Part shown: one piece after another, positions 36,731 to 49,258 of the stretch
Layout: the number at the start of each line of letters is the position of its first letter
Numbering within the stretch: position 1 is the stretch's first letter
Source: Rhodeus uyekii
Taxonomy: Eukaryota; Chordata; Actinopteri; Cypriniformes; Acheilognathidae
Assembly (NCBI GenBank): GCA_037043235.1
Contig: JAWRVZ010000063.1
Coordinates: forward strand, 2,177,501-2,241,500
Reading direction: 5' to 3'
Length of the DNA stretch: 64,000 bases
Notes under the pieces: model-generated
Database searches by the model: none
Seen by the model: only the letters and a program-made list of their open reading frames with translations
What the model was told of the DNA's origin: nothing
Position numbers and translations under genes: made by a program

Positions 36731-38029
36731 TATTTCCTATTGAAACTGGAACAAGACATATCAAATTCCATTTGTTGTGTAACCAAAGCATTTATTTTAC
36801 ACCAAACACTGGAAACAAAGTCCAGTCCCAGGATGGTGGCATGTGGGGTGGGCAATCTCTTTTTAGATAGCATTGTGTTAGACAACAATTTGTATATGCT
36901 TCTGCGAGCTAGATAATGTCATCAATAACTCTGGCCCATTTTATAAGATGAGGAGTGAATATAGATTAGATCAAAGCTCATATAAATGGAAAAAAGAAAA
37001 CATTTCTTTAGTTGGGTTTCCATAGGTTGTATTTCCTCACAAATTCTATAAAAATGTCTCTCATTTACTAACAGTTTGAACATCGCCCCCCCCCCCCCCC
37101 TGAAATTATTTGTGTGTTCATGTCAGATTTATTTATAAAGAAAGCCTCTCAAGCTTTGCTTTCGTAATGTATTTCATGTTTTGACAGCCTCTTTAATGTG
37201 TCGTAACTGTAAGCCGTCTCCATCTGTGTTACTTTACACCTTTGGAGATCTTTACAAAAGACCCACGGGACATGAAAGAGAGGAAGAGAAACAAGGAAAT
37301 GTTGATTAGTTAATTATACAGTTAATTTTAAGCCATGTGCTGTGGAAGCCAATATCTGAATAACATTTCACTGCAATTTGCACAAACAGGTAGGAACACA
37401 TTTGTTTCTTCAAATTTGTGTGTTTCAGGACATTTGGGTTCACCGTAGTTTCGTTATGTCTGAGGGGTTAGCATCTGGAGTCTAAGGACAATTTCAATAG
37501 ACAGTTGCACCACTTTTTTGTGCATTTTGTTTGATTCAGTGCGCAGAAATAGCACAGACTAGCATTAGCATTTTTGCTAATCAAAACTTGTGTGCTAAAA
37601 TGATGCAGACAGACCGTGAAAATGAATGTACAATCAAATGCATGATGGTGACGACGTTAGGACAGACGTTGCCTTCTTTGACAGTCGAGAATGAGGTCAC
37701 CTACTATGAGGATGGCAGTTTGCTTTTTCTGCTTTCTTTATGGTTTTTTAATGACTCCCTCCAAATTCCTGCAGAGGACGGAGCGCAAGCGGGGGGTTGA
37801 GGAGGGGTCAGCTTTGCCCTGATTAACTCAAACATCACCTCAATGGCTGGCCTATCAAATCAGCCAGTATCCGTGGCCTAGGCCGTTCTCCCAGGGTTCA
37901 TTAGACAGTGTAATCAATAATGAAGGGGTCCTCCCTTCCGTCCGTGAACAGTCACGGTTCTAATGTACCACCGTTTCCCCCGTCTGCCAACACCCCCCCC
38001 CCCCCCATGCCCCCCGCCCCCAACTGGCC
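36731..38029. other. Intronic sequence with C tracts
   Basis: C15 at 37086-37100 and C14 at 37993-38006. No gene recognised. Confidence 0.5.
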
Positions 38030-38480
38030 CCGACCATCATCCCATCATCCTGTTAATCAAATTACTCCTGAACCAAAATTGACAGTTTTCATTAATTATA
38101 AAGGATTATTCTAATTGCAATTCAAATTTATTCATTTAGAACAGACGGCGTTCAGTAATATTTCAGCGCATTTGCATATTAAATGGAGAGGGTTTGTTAT
38201 TAGGTATGCTAATGTATGCATATTTCCTTATTTTGAACGGGTGGGCCATATGCGGCAGCGGTGCGCAAGGCAGGTGAGGAATCTCCAACACGTTTAATTT
38301 GTTTGACAAACATGGTGGGGGCCACAACACGTCCTCTGCCACCCGTCCGTTCGCTCTCCTGTCTCCTTCCCATTTCTCCACGAGAAAGGCTCCCCCGTCG
38401 CGTCAGCTGGCGCAAAAAACCGGCGTGGGTGACGCCGGCGCGGCAGAGGGGGCTGCCAGCATGTGTGTGTGTGTGTGTGC
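38030..38480. promoter_or_regulatory. Candidate enhancer: octamer-like sites next to a CpG cluster
   Basis: A perfect octamer ATTTGCAT at 38170-38177, a one-mismatch octamer ATGCTAAT at 38206-38213, TTAATTATAA and CTAATTGCAATT upstream. From about 38330 the DNA turns CpG-rich (CCCGTCGCGTCAGCTGGCGC, GACGCCGGCGCGGC), unlike the AT-rich surroundings. Not part of a recognised repeat. A short (GT)n follows at 38463-38479. Confidence 0.4.
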
Positions 38481-39584
38481 TGATAGGCATAGCTTGTGTG
38501 AACATTGATGTACCATATGAACAGCTTTGACATTACATCATTTTAACCCTTTTTATCTCTCAGGTTTTTTTTTCGGTTTGACCCAAAATTTGTAAAGGAC
38601 ACCAGTATCGTGTTTCAAAGGAGAGCGTCTGAGTGGTTTGTTTTTTGATATGGCTACCCCCCCAACCCCCACGCCTCTTGTCTTTTTCTAAAAGCTGTGA
38701 TCCTGTCATTAGTCGACACGTCTGTGATGAAATTGGCCCTTTAAAAATCCTTAAAGCTCCTGTCGAGCTTGCAGATTTTCAAGGTCGTTCAATGGGAGTG
38801 GGAACTGAAAAAGCGGAAAGAAGGGAAACTCCATTAAAGAACAAAATTCAATCTCATCAGTTTTTGCCAGGTGACCAGATTTAAATTTAGGATGGAGTGC
38901 CTTATTTCACACATGTACAATACTAAACATACAGTAGCTGATAATGCATCATTAGGAAAACACACATAAATGATACCTCAAAATTTATAAATACCAAGAC
39001 TTCTAATGCCTCCTCATTCATTTTTTTATACAGATTTTGTGTTTCCATGTCTATTTTTAACTGTAATACTCACATTAGTCTTTTAATCTATAATAATTTA
39101 ATAATAATATTTAAAATAATTATTTTTTTTATTATTGTTGTTGTTGTGTTTTCTTTTCTATTTTACTATACTAAGTATAATTACTATAATTTACTTTTAA
39201 TCTATAATAATCTAAATATTAAATAACAATAATAATCAAACTATTATAACAAGGAATTATTATTATTAATATAATTTTTGAGTTGTTTAGTTTCCTTTTC
39301 TGTTTCGCTGTACACAAATTATAACTTTAATATAAAGTTTAAAAGTCATTTTAAATTCATCTCAGTATTAAATTAAATAAGGTACTTGAAAATATGCTGT
39401 GATAATTAATTAAGCATAAAAATACTAGTTATTATTATTATTATTATTATTATATCCAGTATAATTCAACAAGCTATAAATCAATAAATAACCACCATTC
39501 TGTATCACATTCTTGGTGTTAAATGTTATATTTAATATGGAAATTAAACAGTGGAGCTTGTTACAGCAGGATGGATTCTGATTG
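38481..39584. other. Intronic sequence, AT-rich
   Basis: (TTA)n at 39429-39453. No gene recognised. Confidence 0.5.
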
Positions 39585-39702
39585 GCTGTCAATGATTTTA
39601 TCATTAATTTTATCATCATTGTTTCTCTATGCCGTTATCGTTATAGCTGTGGTGTGAACGTTATCTTTATTGTTCTCATCCTTGGTGTGAACGGGCCTTT
39701 GC
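39585..39702. repeat. Partial MITE with GTGTGAACG end
   Basis: CGTTATCGTTATAGCTGTGG and CATCCTTGGTGTGAACGGGC form one end of the family that also occurs at 44503-44755 (GGCCGTTCACACCAAGG). The other end is not seen. Confidence 0.6.
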
Positions 39703-41061
39703 ATTGCCACTATATCAAGTCCTAATTAGACACTGAGAGTCAAGAGCACGCGATGACACATTCTTGCGGTCCATTTAACCAGATTAAATCTATTTGTTGT
39801 GTACATATGCATGTATATCGGTAGCACATAATTTTGTGAACTTTCCAATAATGATAAAGGTTCAGTGGTTTGGCTAAAATAACAGAATATAAGGTTGCAT
39901 TTAAATCCAGTAACAGTCTTTAACTGTCCGGTCTGTCACGTTGAGTCCTAACAGCTCTATTTATCACTGTCAGGCATGGAGACTGTAGCAGGGCTGTGGG
40001 GGGTGGTACGGTTGAAAATGAGCCCCTCCGCTGGGTTTGTGACTCCTGTAAAAACTCCAGCAAAGGCAAAGCGGGTCCTGAAGCCTGTCAGATTGGCCCC
40101 TGCTGAAATTAATGAGGTGTAGACCACAGTAAGACTGGCCTATATTGCCAGCATTCATAGTCAATGTTCAAGAATTATTTTGCATTGTTATATCCCTTCC
40201 TTTTTTTGGACCACTTTTTGCAGTATTCATATTGGAATCATTACGACATTAAATATTTTTTTGTGTGTTTGTTAGATTACATGTGATTCACCTTGTTCTG
40301 AGCTTTACATACACAACAGAAATGGCAAACAAATTGTGTTCTTATGCCACATTATAAATCACAGTTTAAAACATTAAAAGAGTTCTTTTAAATTTTAATA
40401 ATGCTCCACAATATTACTTTTAAACTTTTTTTTTGTATTTAAAAAATGAATGAACATAAGAGACTTGTAAAAACAATACAGTATTAAGACTTAAATTATG
40501 ACTAGTTTGGACTTTCTTAGTAGTTTCCCCAACACTGCTATAGACAGAAATTAGCAGTGTTGGAATAATGTATTATTCTGTAAAGATTTTGGTCCTTACT
40601 GCAGTGTTAAGGCCCATCCACTTCCTTGTTGGCCCCATTAATGCAGCAGTTGACCGTTCCCGTGTAGGTCCAGCGGAGGTGAGCGGCAGAGGCGGAGCGA
40701 GGCGAACAGGGGAGAGTGCATTTGTTCTGAGAAATATTTAAAGATGGCAGGGCGTTACAGGACACGAGCGGTATTAGACGAGAAACATGCTGCCATGAAT
40801 ATTTCATGACACCGGGATGTTGTGACTAAATAAAAGATTGAACCTGAAATAGAAATGAACCACTGGTTAGGTGCTGAGGCCACTCTTCCTGTCACTCGCC
40901 TGAGACTCCTACTGTGAGACGATGCTGTCATATCAGTAACGGTGTGTTATTCTCATCATTACATTTTCCTTTGGAACAAGAACATGGACACATGGAATCA
41001 CTGCAAAATCATTTGGGGTCATGATAACTTGTCATGTAAAGACCGCTTTCCAAGTTCAATA
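39703..41061. other. Intronic sequence without recognised features
   Basis: Nothing coding or repetitive was recognised. Confidence 0.45.
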
Positions 41062-41702
41062 CAGTGGTACCTCGAGATACGAAATTAATCCGTTCCGAGG
41101 CGGCCTTCGTATAATGAGTTTTTCGTATCTTGGAACACATTTTACATGTAAAATGGCTAATCCGAAATAGCCCTCCAAAAACACCCCATTAAATTTCATA
41201 ATAAAGCTAAATTGACCTATAAACAATGAAATAACGTAAAATGTCGAAGCTTACCTTTCGAGTGAGGCTATCTCCGAAAGTGGCGGCAGAGGAGGAGGAG
41301 GACAAACGGCAGATAACGTACGTACGTACGTACACTTAACTTTACGAAAATACATAAAAAATGTAAAGCTTCGGGTGCGGAGTGGCTGAGCTAAAGCACG
41401 CCAGCACGTACGTATAGAAGATGCATGATGGGAGGGATGCTGTCCAATTAGAGAGAAGGATCTCATGGCTTGGCTAGCATCAGGAACCAATGAGAGAGCA
41501 GGAGGATGGTGGCGAGTCTACTATAACCAAGATGGCGGCGTGCGGCGCGAGTTTCAAAATTGTTATGGGGCGAATCTCGAACTTTCAGAAACCTTTCGTA
41601 TCTTGAAAACTTTTCGTATGTAGAGCAGTAACATTTTTCGTCTTTGCTTTCGTAACTTGGATTTTTTGTAAGTTGAGCCTTTCGTATCTTGAGGTACTAC
41701 TG
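41062..41702 (-). mobile_element. TA-flanked MITE, family C copy 1
   Basis: A 641-bp element with CAGTGGTACCTCGAGATACG at one end and, reverse-complemented, CAGTAGTACCTCAAGATACG at the other, flanked by TA (41060-41061, 41703-41704). The interior has a GTAC run (41317-41332), a YY1-type AAGATGGCGGC (41529-41539) and, on the - strand, a 79-codon open frame (41251-41490) that is also present in copy 2. No transposase. Orientation is given relative to copy 2, which is inverted. Confidence 0.9.
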
Positions 41703-41829
41703 TACTTTATTTTATGTTCAACAGGAAATGATTTTTGAAATGCACCGGTTATCCAATCAGTAGTAATTCTGTAAAAAGACTTGCTAGAGATTATCCACCT
41801 GAAATTTATACTGATCAGTTGTAGACTTA
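41703..41829. other. Short spacer between two MITEs
   Basis: About 125 bp of unassigned sequence. Confidence 0.5.
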
Positions 41830-42456
41830 GGCCATTTACACCTGGCATTAAGATCGAATCAAAAGTAAACAATTACCGCGTACACCTGGTGTTTTAATCT
41901 CTTTTGTCCACTTTCAACCACTTCTGTCCTGATTTCTTTGAGGGGAGTGTCTATGGATGGGTTAATGTATGGGCTTTTTCAGATCTTTCAATCTAATGGA
42001 CAAAATAAGCTTGCACAATTTACATATAAACAAGAAAGAATATGACAGAAAAACATACAGACAGCTTTCGTTTCTGCTCAGACAGTCACAAGATCACAAC
42101 GAACGGTGTGTGTTGCGTGTTAAAAATCAGGACTGGTGAGAAAATGTGCTTGCCACCTTTTTTGTGTTCAATACACACTTGGGTCTCCAGCCAACAAAGT
42201 TTAAATCCTGTCTGGCTCGCACGCTTTCTATAATGTTTAGGTCAGTAGGTGGAGAGTAGACAGTCTTTTGTGGCAGTTCCAACACATTTAATCCCATGAC
42301 CCTTTACACTACAAATGTGTTTTCGACTACCTCTGGAAGTGATCAAAAGTGGAAGAGGTCCAAATATTTTAGACCCTGTTTACACCTGTATTTAGTGTCA
42401 TACACTTATGATCGGATCGAGCAAAATACATCTTAATACCAGGTGTAAACATGGCC
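41830..42456. mobile_element. MITE with TTA duplication (Harbinger-like)
   Basis: Left end GGCCATTTACACCTGGCATT and right end TACCAGGTGTAAACATGGCC are inverted repeats, flanked by TTA (41827-41829 and 42457-42459). A 3-bp TTA/TAA duplication is typical of PIF/Harbinger elements. About 627 bp, with no transposase. Confidence 0.75.
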
Positions 42457-43569
42457 TTAGTTGGGCAAATTATAATTAAATTGTATTACAACGTAACATT
42501 ACCAACCCCACATGTTTGAATGGCAGTGTATGATTTTATAATGTTAATGGTAAAATGTCTCCAACCCATAATCATACATGAACATATTCAGCTGTACATT
42601 AGGAATAAAATCCCTTGCATGGGGATCACCATCTTTGGCAATCCTTGCCATTTGTAAGTTTGGAAATCCCTATAGATTTGACCCAGATTCATATCTAGTA
42701 TTTTACCAATTTTTTATAATAATAATTCCATAATCAGACTACATCTTACCTAACTCTCGTAGTCTAGGCTGAGAGTCTGTACCAGTCTCTGTATTATTGA
42801 TGGCAGTTCAGCCTCCCCAGAGGTCTGCCATGGCTGTGCTGTTGGCACGAGACACAGAGCTCCATCTATCACCTTAAAGAGCCTGCAGGCATGACAAGAA
42901 AGAAGGAAAGAAGGGAGTTGCACAACAAAAATCAGCCTTCTTAGTCCGGTTTGAGTTGTCACTGATGTATGATAGCGTCAGTGCTATTTGGAGAAAAAGG
43001 GAGTTTGTGGAAGCACGAGTTTACAAATTTTACCAGTACGCAAATGAATGACATCTGTTTGCCGTCACACTGATTATTATTCCAGGCCCACTCTGGGGTC
43101 ATGACCCTTGACATCCGAGGTCAAAGCTGACCTCTCGCAATGCACATAACAACACGTGATCGCTTCGCTCTTCACTATTTCCTTCCTCAAATCATAGGCA
43201 AAATAGAAATACAAAAAAATCTTTGTTCACTTGTCACACTGGAAATAGAAGAATAGAAGTATATACTGTGCACACTATACAGTATTTGCTACAGAAATTA
43301 AGTAAAAGTCTTCTTTTACAATGTTGTTCAGAACAGTCAGATTCCAAATTCTTCCTTTTTGTCCTGTGGGACGACTGTGTGGCACCAGTGTCAGCTACCT
43401 GTGCTCAGCGGGTGTGAGAAACATATAGCAGAACCCAGCGATGGATGATGTCAGTGTGTGTGAGAGTTTGGCTGGAGTCTCTGTGTATTGTCGGACAAGA
43501 CCTGGTGCAGATGTAGCTGCCTGGAGGCTGTGTAACGCTAGACCTGCCTGCTCTGGTGCCTGACTTGGG

Positions 43570-43571
<2 letters not shown>
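42457..43571. other. Intronic sequence without recognised features
   Basis: No gene or transposon was recognised. Confidence 0.45.

Positions 43572-43602
<31 letters not shown>
43572..43602. repeat. (CA)n microsatellite
   Basis: About 15 CA units. Confidence 0.95.
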
Positions 43603-43605
<3 letters not shown>

Positions 43606-43851
43606 GCACATGCACACAGTCATAACGTGGATCACTGGATCTTGTAAAATCCCACGCTCCCCCACCGTTATTCTCCGCATCCCAGATGGGACAACTCCCT
43701 CTTTCCAAACTGTTTTCTTGCATATGCACTGCATCCCTAAAACAAGATACAGTTATAGAATTGATTTTAGAGAAATAATTGATTGTTTTAGAAAATATTG
43801 GATATATTTAAAAAAAATATATATATATATAAAATAAGACATTTTATAATA

Positions 43852-44472
43852 CAGAAGTACCTCAAGATACGAAAGGCTCAACTTACGAAAAATCCAAGTT
43901 ACGAAAGCAAAGACGAAAAATTTTACTGCTCTACATACGAAAAGTTTTCAAGATACGTAAGGTTTCTGAAAGTCCGAGATTCGCCCCATAACAATTTTGA
44001 AACTCGCACCGCACGCCGCCATCTTAGTTATAGTAGACTCGCCACCATCCTCCTGCTCTCCCATTGGTTCCTGATGCTAGCCAAGCCATGAGATCCTTCT
44101 CTCTAATTGGACAGCGTCCCTCCCATCATGCATCTTCTATACGTACGTGCTGGCGTGCTTTAGCTCAGCCACTCCACACCCGAAACTTTAAATTTTTAAT
44201 GTATTTTCGTAAAGTTAAGTGTACGTACGTACGTACGTTATCTGCCATTTGTCCTCCTCCTCCTCTGCCGCCACTTTCGGAGATAGCCTCACTCGAAAGG
44301 TAAGCTTCGACATTTTACGTTATTTCATTGTTTATAGGTCAATTTAGCTTTATTATGAAATTTAATGGGGTGTTTTTGGAGGGCTTGGAACGGATTAGCC
44401 ATTTTACATGTAAAATGTGTTCCAAGATACAAAAAACTCAATTAATTAATTTCGTATCTCGAGGTACCACTG
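43852..44472 (+). mobile_element. TA-flanked MITE, family C copy 2 (inverted)
   Basis: A 621-bp copy of the element at 41062-41702, in opposite orientation. Ends CAGAAGTACCTCAAGATACG and, reverse-complemented, CAGTGGTACCTCGAGATACG; TA on both sides. It keeps the YY1-type site (GCCGCCATCTT, 44015-44025) and the 79-codon frame (44064-44303) with six differences. At the end of that frame CGAAAG|GTAAGC (44300) resembles a splice donor in the sense of the host gene. Confidence 0.9.
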
Positions 44473-44502
44473 TATATATCTTGAATTCTGATTTAGTATA
44501 AA

Positions 44503-44755
44503 GGCCGTTCACACCAAGGGCGATAACGATAACGATATTGATAACGGTAACGAAGGTTCTTAAAATCGTTCAAATATAAAAGAATAGCAATAGTCCACTC
44601 CACAACTATAATGATAATGGAGTGGAATTATATCGCTGGAATCACTTTCAGAACAATTATTTCAAACTGATGAATGATAATAAAACAATTTTGTGGATAT
44701 TAATATAGTTATTCTTATAGTTATCTTTATAGTTTTTGTTCTCGGTAAAAATGGG
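44503..44755. repeat. MITE with GGCCGTTCACACC end
   Basis: GGCCGTTCACACCAAGGGCG, then GATAACGATAACGATATTGA; the right end (TTATCTTTATAGTTTTTG, CTCGGT) is a diverged inverted counterpart. The partial copy at 39585-39702 shows the cleaner end. Confidence 0.65.
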
Positions 44756-44879
44756 ATATTAAAAAATTGTGTGGTTTTTGGTGAAAACAAGACATATATA
44801 TAATGAGGTCATAAAAATAAACTTAAATGTACATTTTATTTTTATTTTAAGTATCTCATATCGAAAATACAGTATTATT

Positions 44880-45240
44880 TTGTACTTTATTTTTGTTTTA
44901 CCACTGTGCTTTTGAAAGAAGTGTCTTTTGCTCACCAAGGCTGTATTTATTTGATCAAAAATATAATGTGTTCCTTTAGCATCGTATCTCCAGTCTTCAG
45001 TGTGACATGATCCTTTGGAAATCATTTTAATATGACGATTTGATACTGAAGAAAGATTTCTAATTATTAATTGTAAGCAATCGTGCTGCTTAAATGTTTT
45101 CAGGATCCTTTGATGAATAGAAAATAGTTCAAAAGAACAACATTTGTTTCAAATAGAAATCTTTTGGAAATCGTTCAATAATTGTGTTTACTCACACTTT
45201 TGATCAATTTGATGCATCCTTGCTGAAAGAAAAAAAAGAG
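44880..45240 (+). repeat. Abundant fish interspersed repeat
   Basis: GCTCACCAAGGCTGTATTTA, CAGTCTTCAGTGTGACATGA, TTTGATGAATAGAAAATAG and GATCAATTTGATGCATCCTT follow each other in the order of a very common cyprinid repeat that I recognise. A different end of the family lies at 4445-4513. Name uncertain. Confidence 0.7.
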
Positions 45241-47083
45241 ATTTGATCGGTAAATGTATGCAGTTTTAATAATGTTTACAAATATTTACTGGGAAAAAAT
45301 CAGATATATTAATTGTGACACATCATATCATCGCCCATGCACTGAATCCCCCATCACTAGCTGTATCAGTAGCCAGCTACATTTCCTTCTGTTCAAAGAG
45401 GGTGAAGTGCATTCCTCAGCTCATTTTTCAGCAAGATAAATACGACACAAGCCATGACTTCCCCTGAAGTAAATACTGTAAATAATAAAAGACGCTTCCC
45501 TCACGGCCATTTATAATGAACTGCGCATGAGGGGGTAAACAGAAGAGAATAAAAACATCAGACTTGTATAGTGAAACACTGCTAACAAATTAGATTAACT
45601 CAAAGCCTTTTTATTTACCCAGGCTTTTGTTACAATTTTTGTACACATTTGAGTTAAATAGTAGTTTGAAATGTAATTTTTATTATGTAACAACCATAAC
45701 AGCAAATGCGCCTTAAAAGGTTGCATGGCATTTTGGAACCTTGAGTCTGGTCCAAACCTTTTTTGGGCCTCTTTCCTGAAAAAACACAACTCTAGATCTG
45801 GTTTATTGCATAATAATGATTATTCATTGGCCATTTTTAAGACTGGAGCTATAGCTGTATCTGAGTGTGGGAAACTGACCTTTATAGTTTTGGGAACGTG
45901 GACAAACTTTTGGCCATTTGTAATCCAATCGCACTTAAAACGAACCTAACAAATTGCAACTGTTTCCTTTTTTTTTTTTTTTCTTGTCTTAAACTTTCTC
46001 TGCTGGTAGCCTGCATAAAATATTCTTTATTTAGCCACGGAGAATAATCCTCAGCTGTGCTGATCATATCCCATGTCTATCAGAGCCACTTCTCAATGTG
46101 ACCCATCCTCAGTAATTAAACCAGACACAAATAAGAAGGTGATGGCATCTCTGCTATAATGCAACTCTTTCCCAGGATTCTGCGAGATAATCAGGAGATT
46201 TTCCCTGTCTATTATCCTCCCTAATCTCCATCCACTAATTAACTAGCGCTCTTGGAGCTAGATGGGCAAATCCAACCGTAGTTCAACAGCGAGCAGATGT
46301 TCAGAGCAGAGAGAGAGAGTGAACCTGAAAAGTCCACACGCAAGAGATGGAGCCAAAGGAGGGATTTTGTGAGAGGACGTAGTAAGCAGCTAATGCCAAT
46401 CAAAGCACTTGTTAGGAGATTTTGTTAACATGATTAGAATCAGAAAGGAGTCTGTTTCAAAGATTTACTAGGAATTTGACTTAATAAGTTGATCCTAAGG
46501 CTAAATTAAACGTAATATGCAATAAACTCTAATTGCACAGTGTGGATTTATAGAATGTGTTCAGAAATGTATTAATCTTGTAAAGTATGTGCGTTTTCTC
46601 CTTATAAAATAGTGGAGGGACTTTATAGCTTACATGGGTGCTGCTTCAATACACATGGAGTCGTTTAACACCTGGGTGCTGGCTTGGCAGTGCAAGTGTT
46701 TTCTGTCCTGCTGAAGGTGGATATGAAGGTGTTAAGCAACAATATCCAAAACAACCATATCTGATGTTTGGGCTGAACTGGTGTGGTCACTGATAGTTTT
46801 AAGTAAACCTTTTTTATGGTGTTGTCCTTGTGGGCTGCATAACACATGTGGTCTGATTCACAAAACTAGCCAATGCATTTTATTAAATCAAAAACATACG
46901 GTACAACATATGTAGCCCAATTTACAAAGAAATGACTCTTAGTGAATGTTATTAATGAATCACTCAAAACCATTCTGGTATGGAGTTTCATTTGAATCAG
47001 TCTGATGGATTTGTACATAATGCCACTTTAAGCAATGGAATATTTTAATAGAACACATAAAACAAATATGTGATGTACCAAGT
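45241..47083. other. Intronic sequence, repeat-poor
   Basis: A (T)n tract at 45968-45982. Nothing coding recognised. Confidence 0.5.
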
Positions 47084-47956
<873 letters not shown>

Positions 47957-48925
47957 ATGATTTTGATATCCTGACCCATTCAGTTTCCTGCTTTGGAAAC
48001 TCAGATCAACATGGAAGGGATTTGATTTATTTTAGGACACAGTGTAAGACCTGAGCAATTTCATATCTTCGTTTTCTTCTCAGCTGAGTGAGTCTCATAG
48101 AAGATGGCATAGAAAACACAACACGAGTCCCTTCTCTTCTATAGCAAATCAAATCCCTGCCAAATCAGATCAGATGGACCATGAATGAGGTCATCATCTG
48201 AAGACAGCTGACCAGGTGGAGCGAGAAACCATCTTGTTGTCCTTTTATTTGTGTCTGCTGAAGACAGGATAAGACAGGTGGAAGAATGTGGACGCAGTGG
48301 CTGTCAGTATGAGTTCTCAGTGCCTTGACTTCACTCTGCTGTCTATAAATTATTTGTGGAGCCAGCGATGACAAAAGAGTAAGTGTCTCATCAGATGTCA
48401 CCTCCAGCTCTTTTGATATTTGCGAGAAGAATGACGTGGAAACATCCATATTCAGGGTGTTATATGTATCCCGGAAAGCATTTGTACAGCTGTACACACA
48501 CTTACACACATCTATGCCTTTGATATTTGGAGAGAGACATTTGATAGCCCATTTCTGGTTGAGATGGGAAAGTGCCTCTCAGCGTTGTGTAAGCTGTCTG
48601 CTGACACGTGCAAAAAATCGTTCACATGCCTGAAGCGCAGAGTTGGTTAGCTGTCTTGTATTATAGACTGTGTGAGATGGTCTTTGTGTACACTGCAGAA
48701 ACTTGTTTCAATCCGGTAATGATTGCTGGATGTGCTATAACAAGGTACAATACTTTACGTTCCATTTGAGACAAATTTCCTCGCGCCCTGTGGAGACGCA
48801 CAGAAATCCCAAGTGCAGTGTATTAGTATCAGTGATGAAAATAAACCTTTTACAAATCATGAAAAGTAAGATTCTTCATGAGAAGCATACATGACTTTAA
48901 ACGGTAAACATGACATGAAAAAAAC
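47957..48925. other. Intronic sequence without recognised features
   Basis: Nothing coding was recognised; the open frame at 48165-48509 (-) has no family resemblance. Confidence 0.45.
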
Positions 48926-49258
48926 CGTCTCAGGTTACGTATGTAACCATTGCTCCCTGAGAGGGAACGAGACGCTGCGTCATTAGCGCTATGGCTAATG
49001 ACGCAGCGTCTCGTTCCTATAGCGTTATGACGCAACGCCTTGTTCCCTTGAAAGGGAACGTCTCAGGTTACGTATGTAACCATGGTTCCCTGAGAGGGAA
49101 CGAGACGCTGCGTTATTAGCCATAGCGCTATGACACAGCTCGAGTTCCCTTGAAAGGGAACGACTCAGGTTACTTGTGTAACCATGGTTCCCTGAGAGGG
49201 AACGAGACACTCGTCATTAGCCATAGCGCTATGATGCAGCTTGAGTTCCCTTGAAAGG
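48926..49258. repeat. DIRS-related tandem array with hairpins
   Basis: Three units start at CAGGTTACgtATGTAACC (48931), 49064 and 49166. Each has CCCTGAGAGGGAACGAGAC and CCCTTGAAAGGGAACG palindromes. In the first unit, 48964-48987 and 48994-49017 are a perfect 24-bp inverted repeat around a 6-nt loop. The unit resembles 19138-19186 inside the DIRS-like element (CATCTAGGTTGCTAATGTAA, GTTCCCTGAAGGAGGGAATGG), hence the assignment. Confidence 0.7.

Noticed and set aside
36406..36888. 160-codon - strand frame
   Set aside because: Most of it lies in the family A MITE; a similar frame occurs in copy 1 at 2775-3122.
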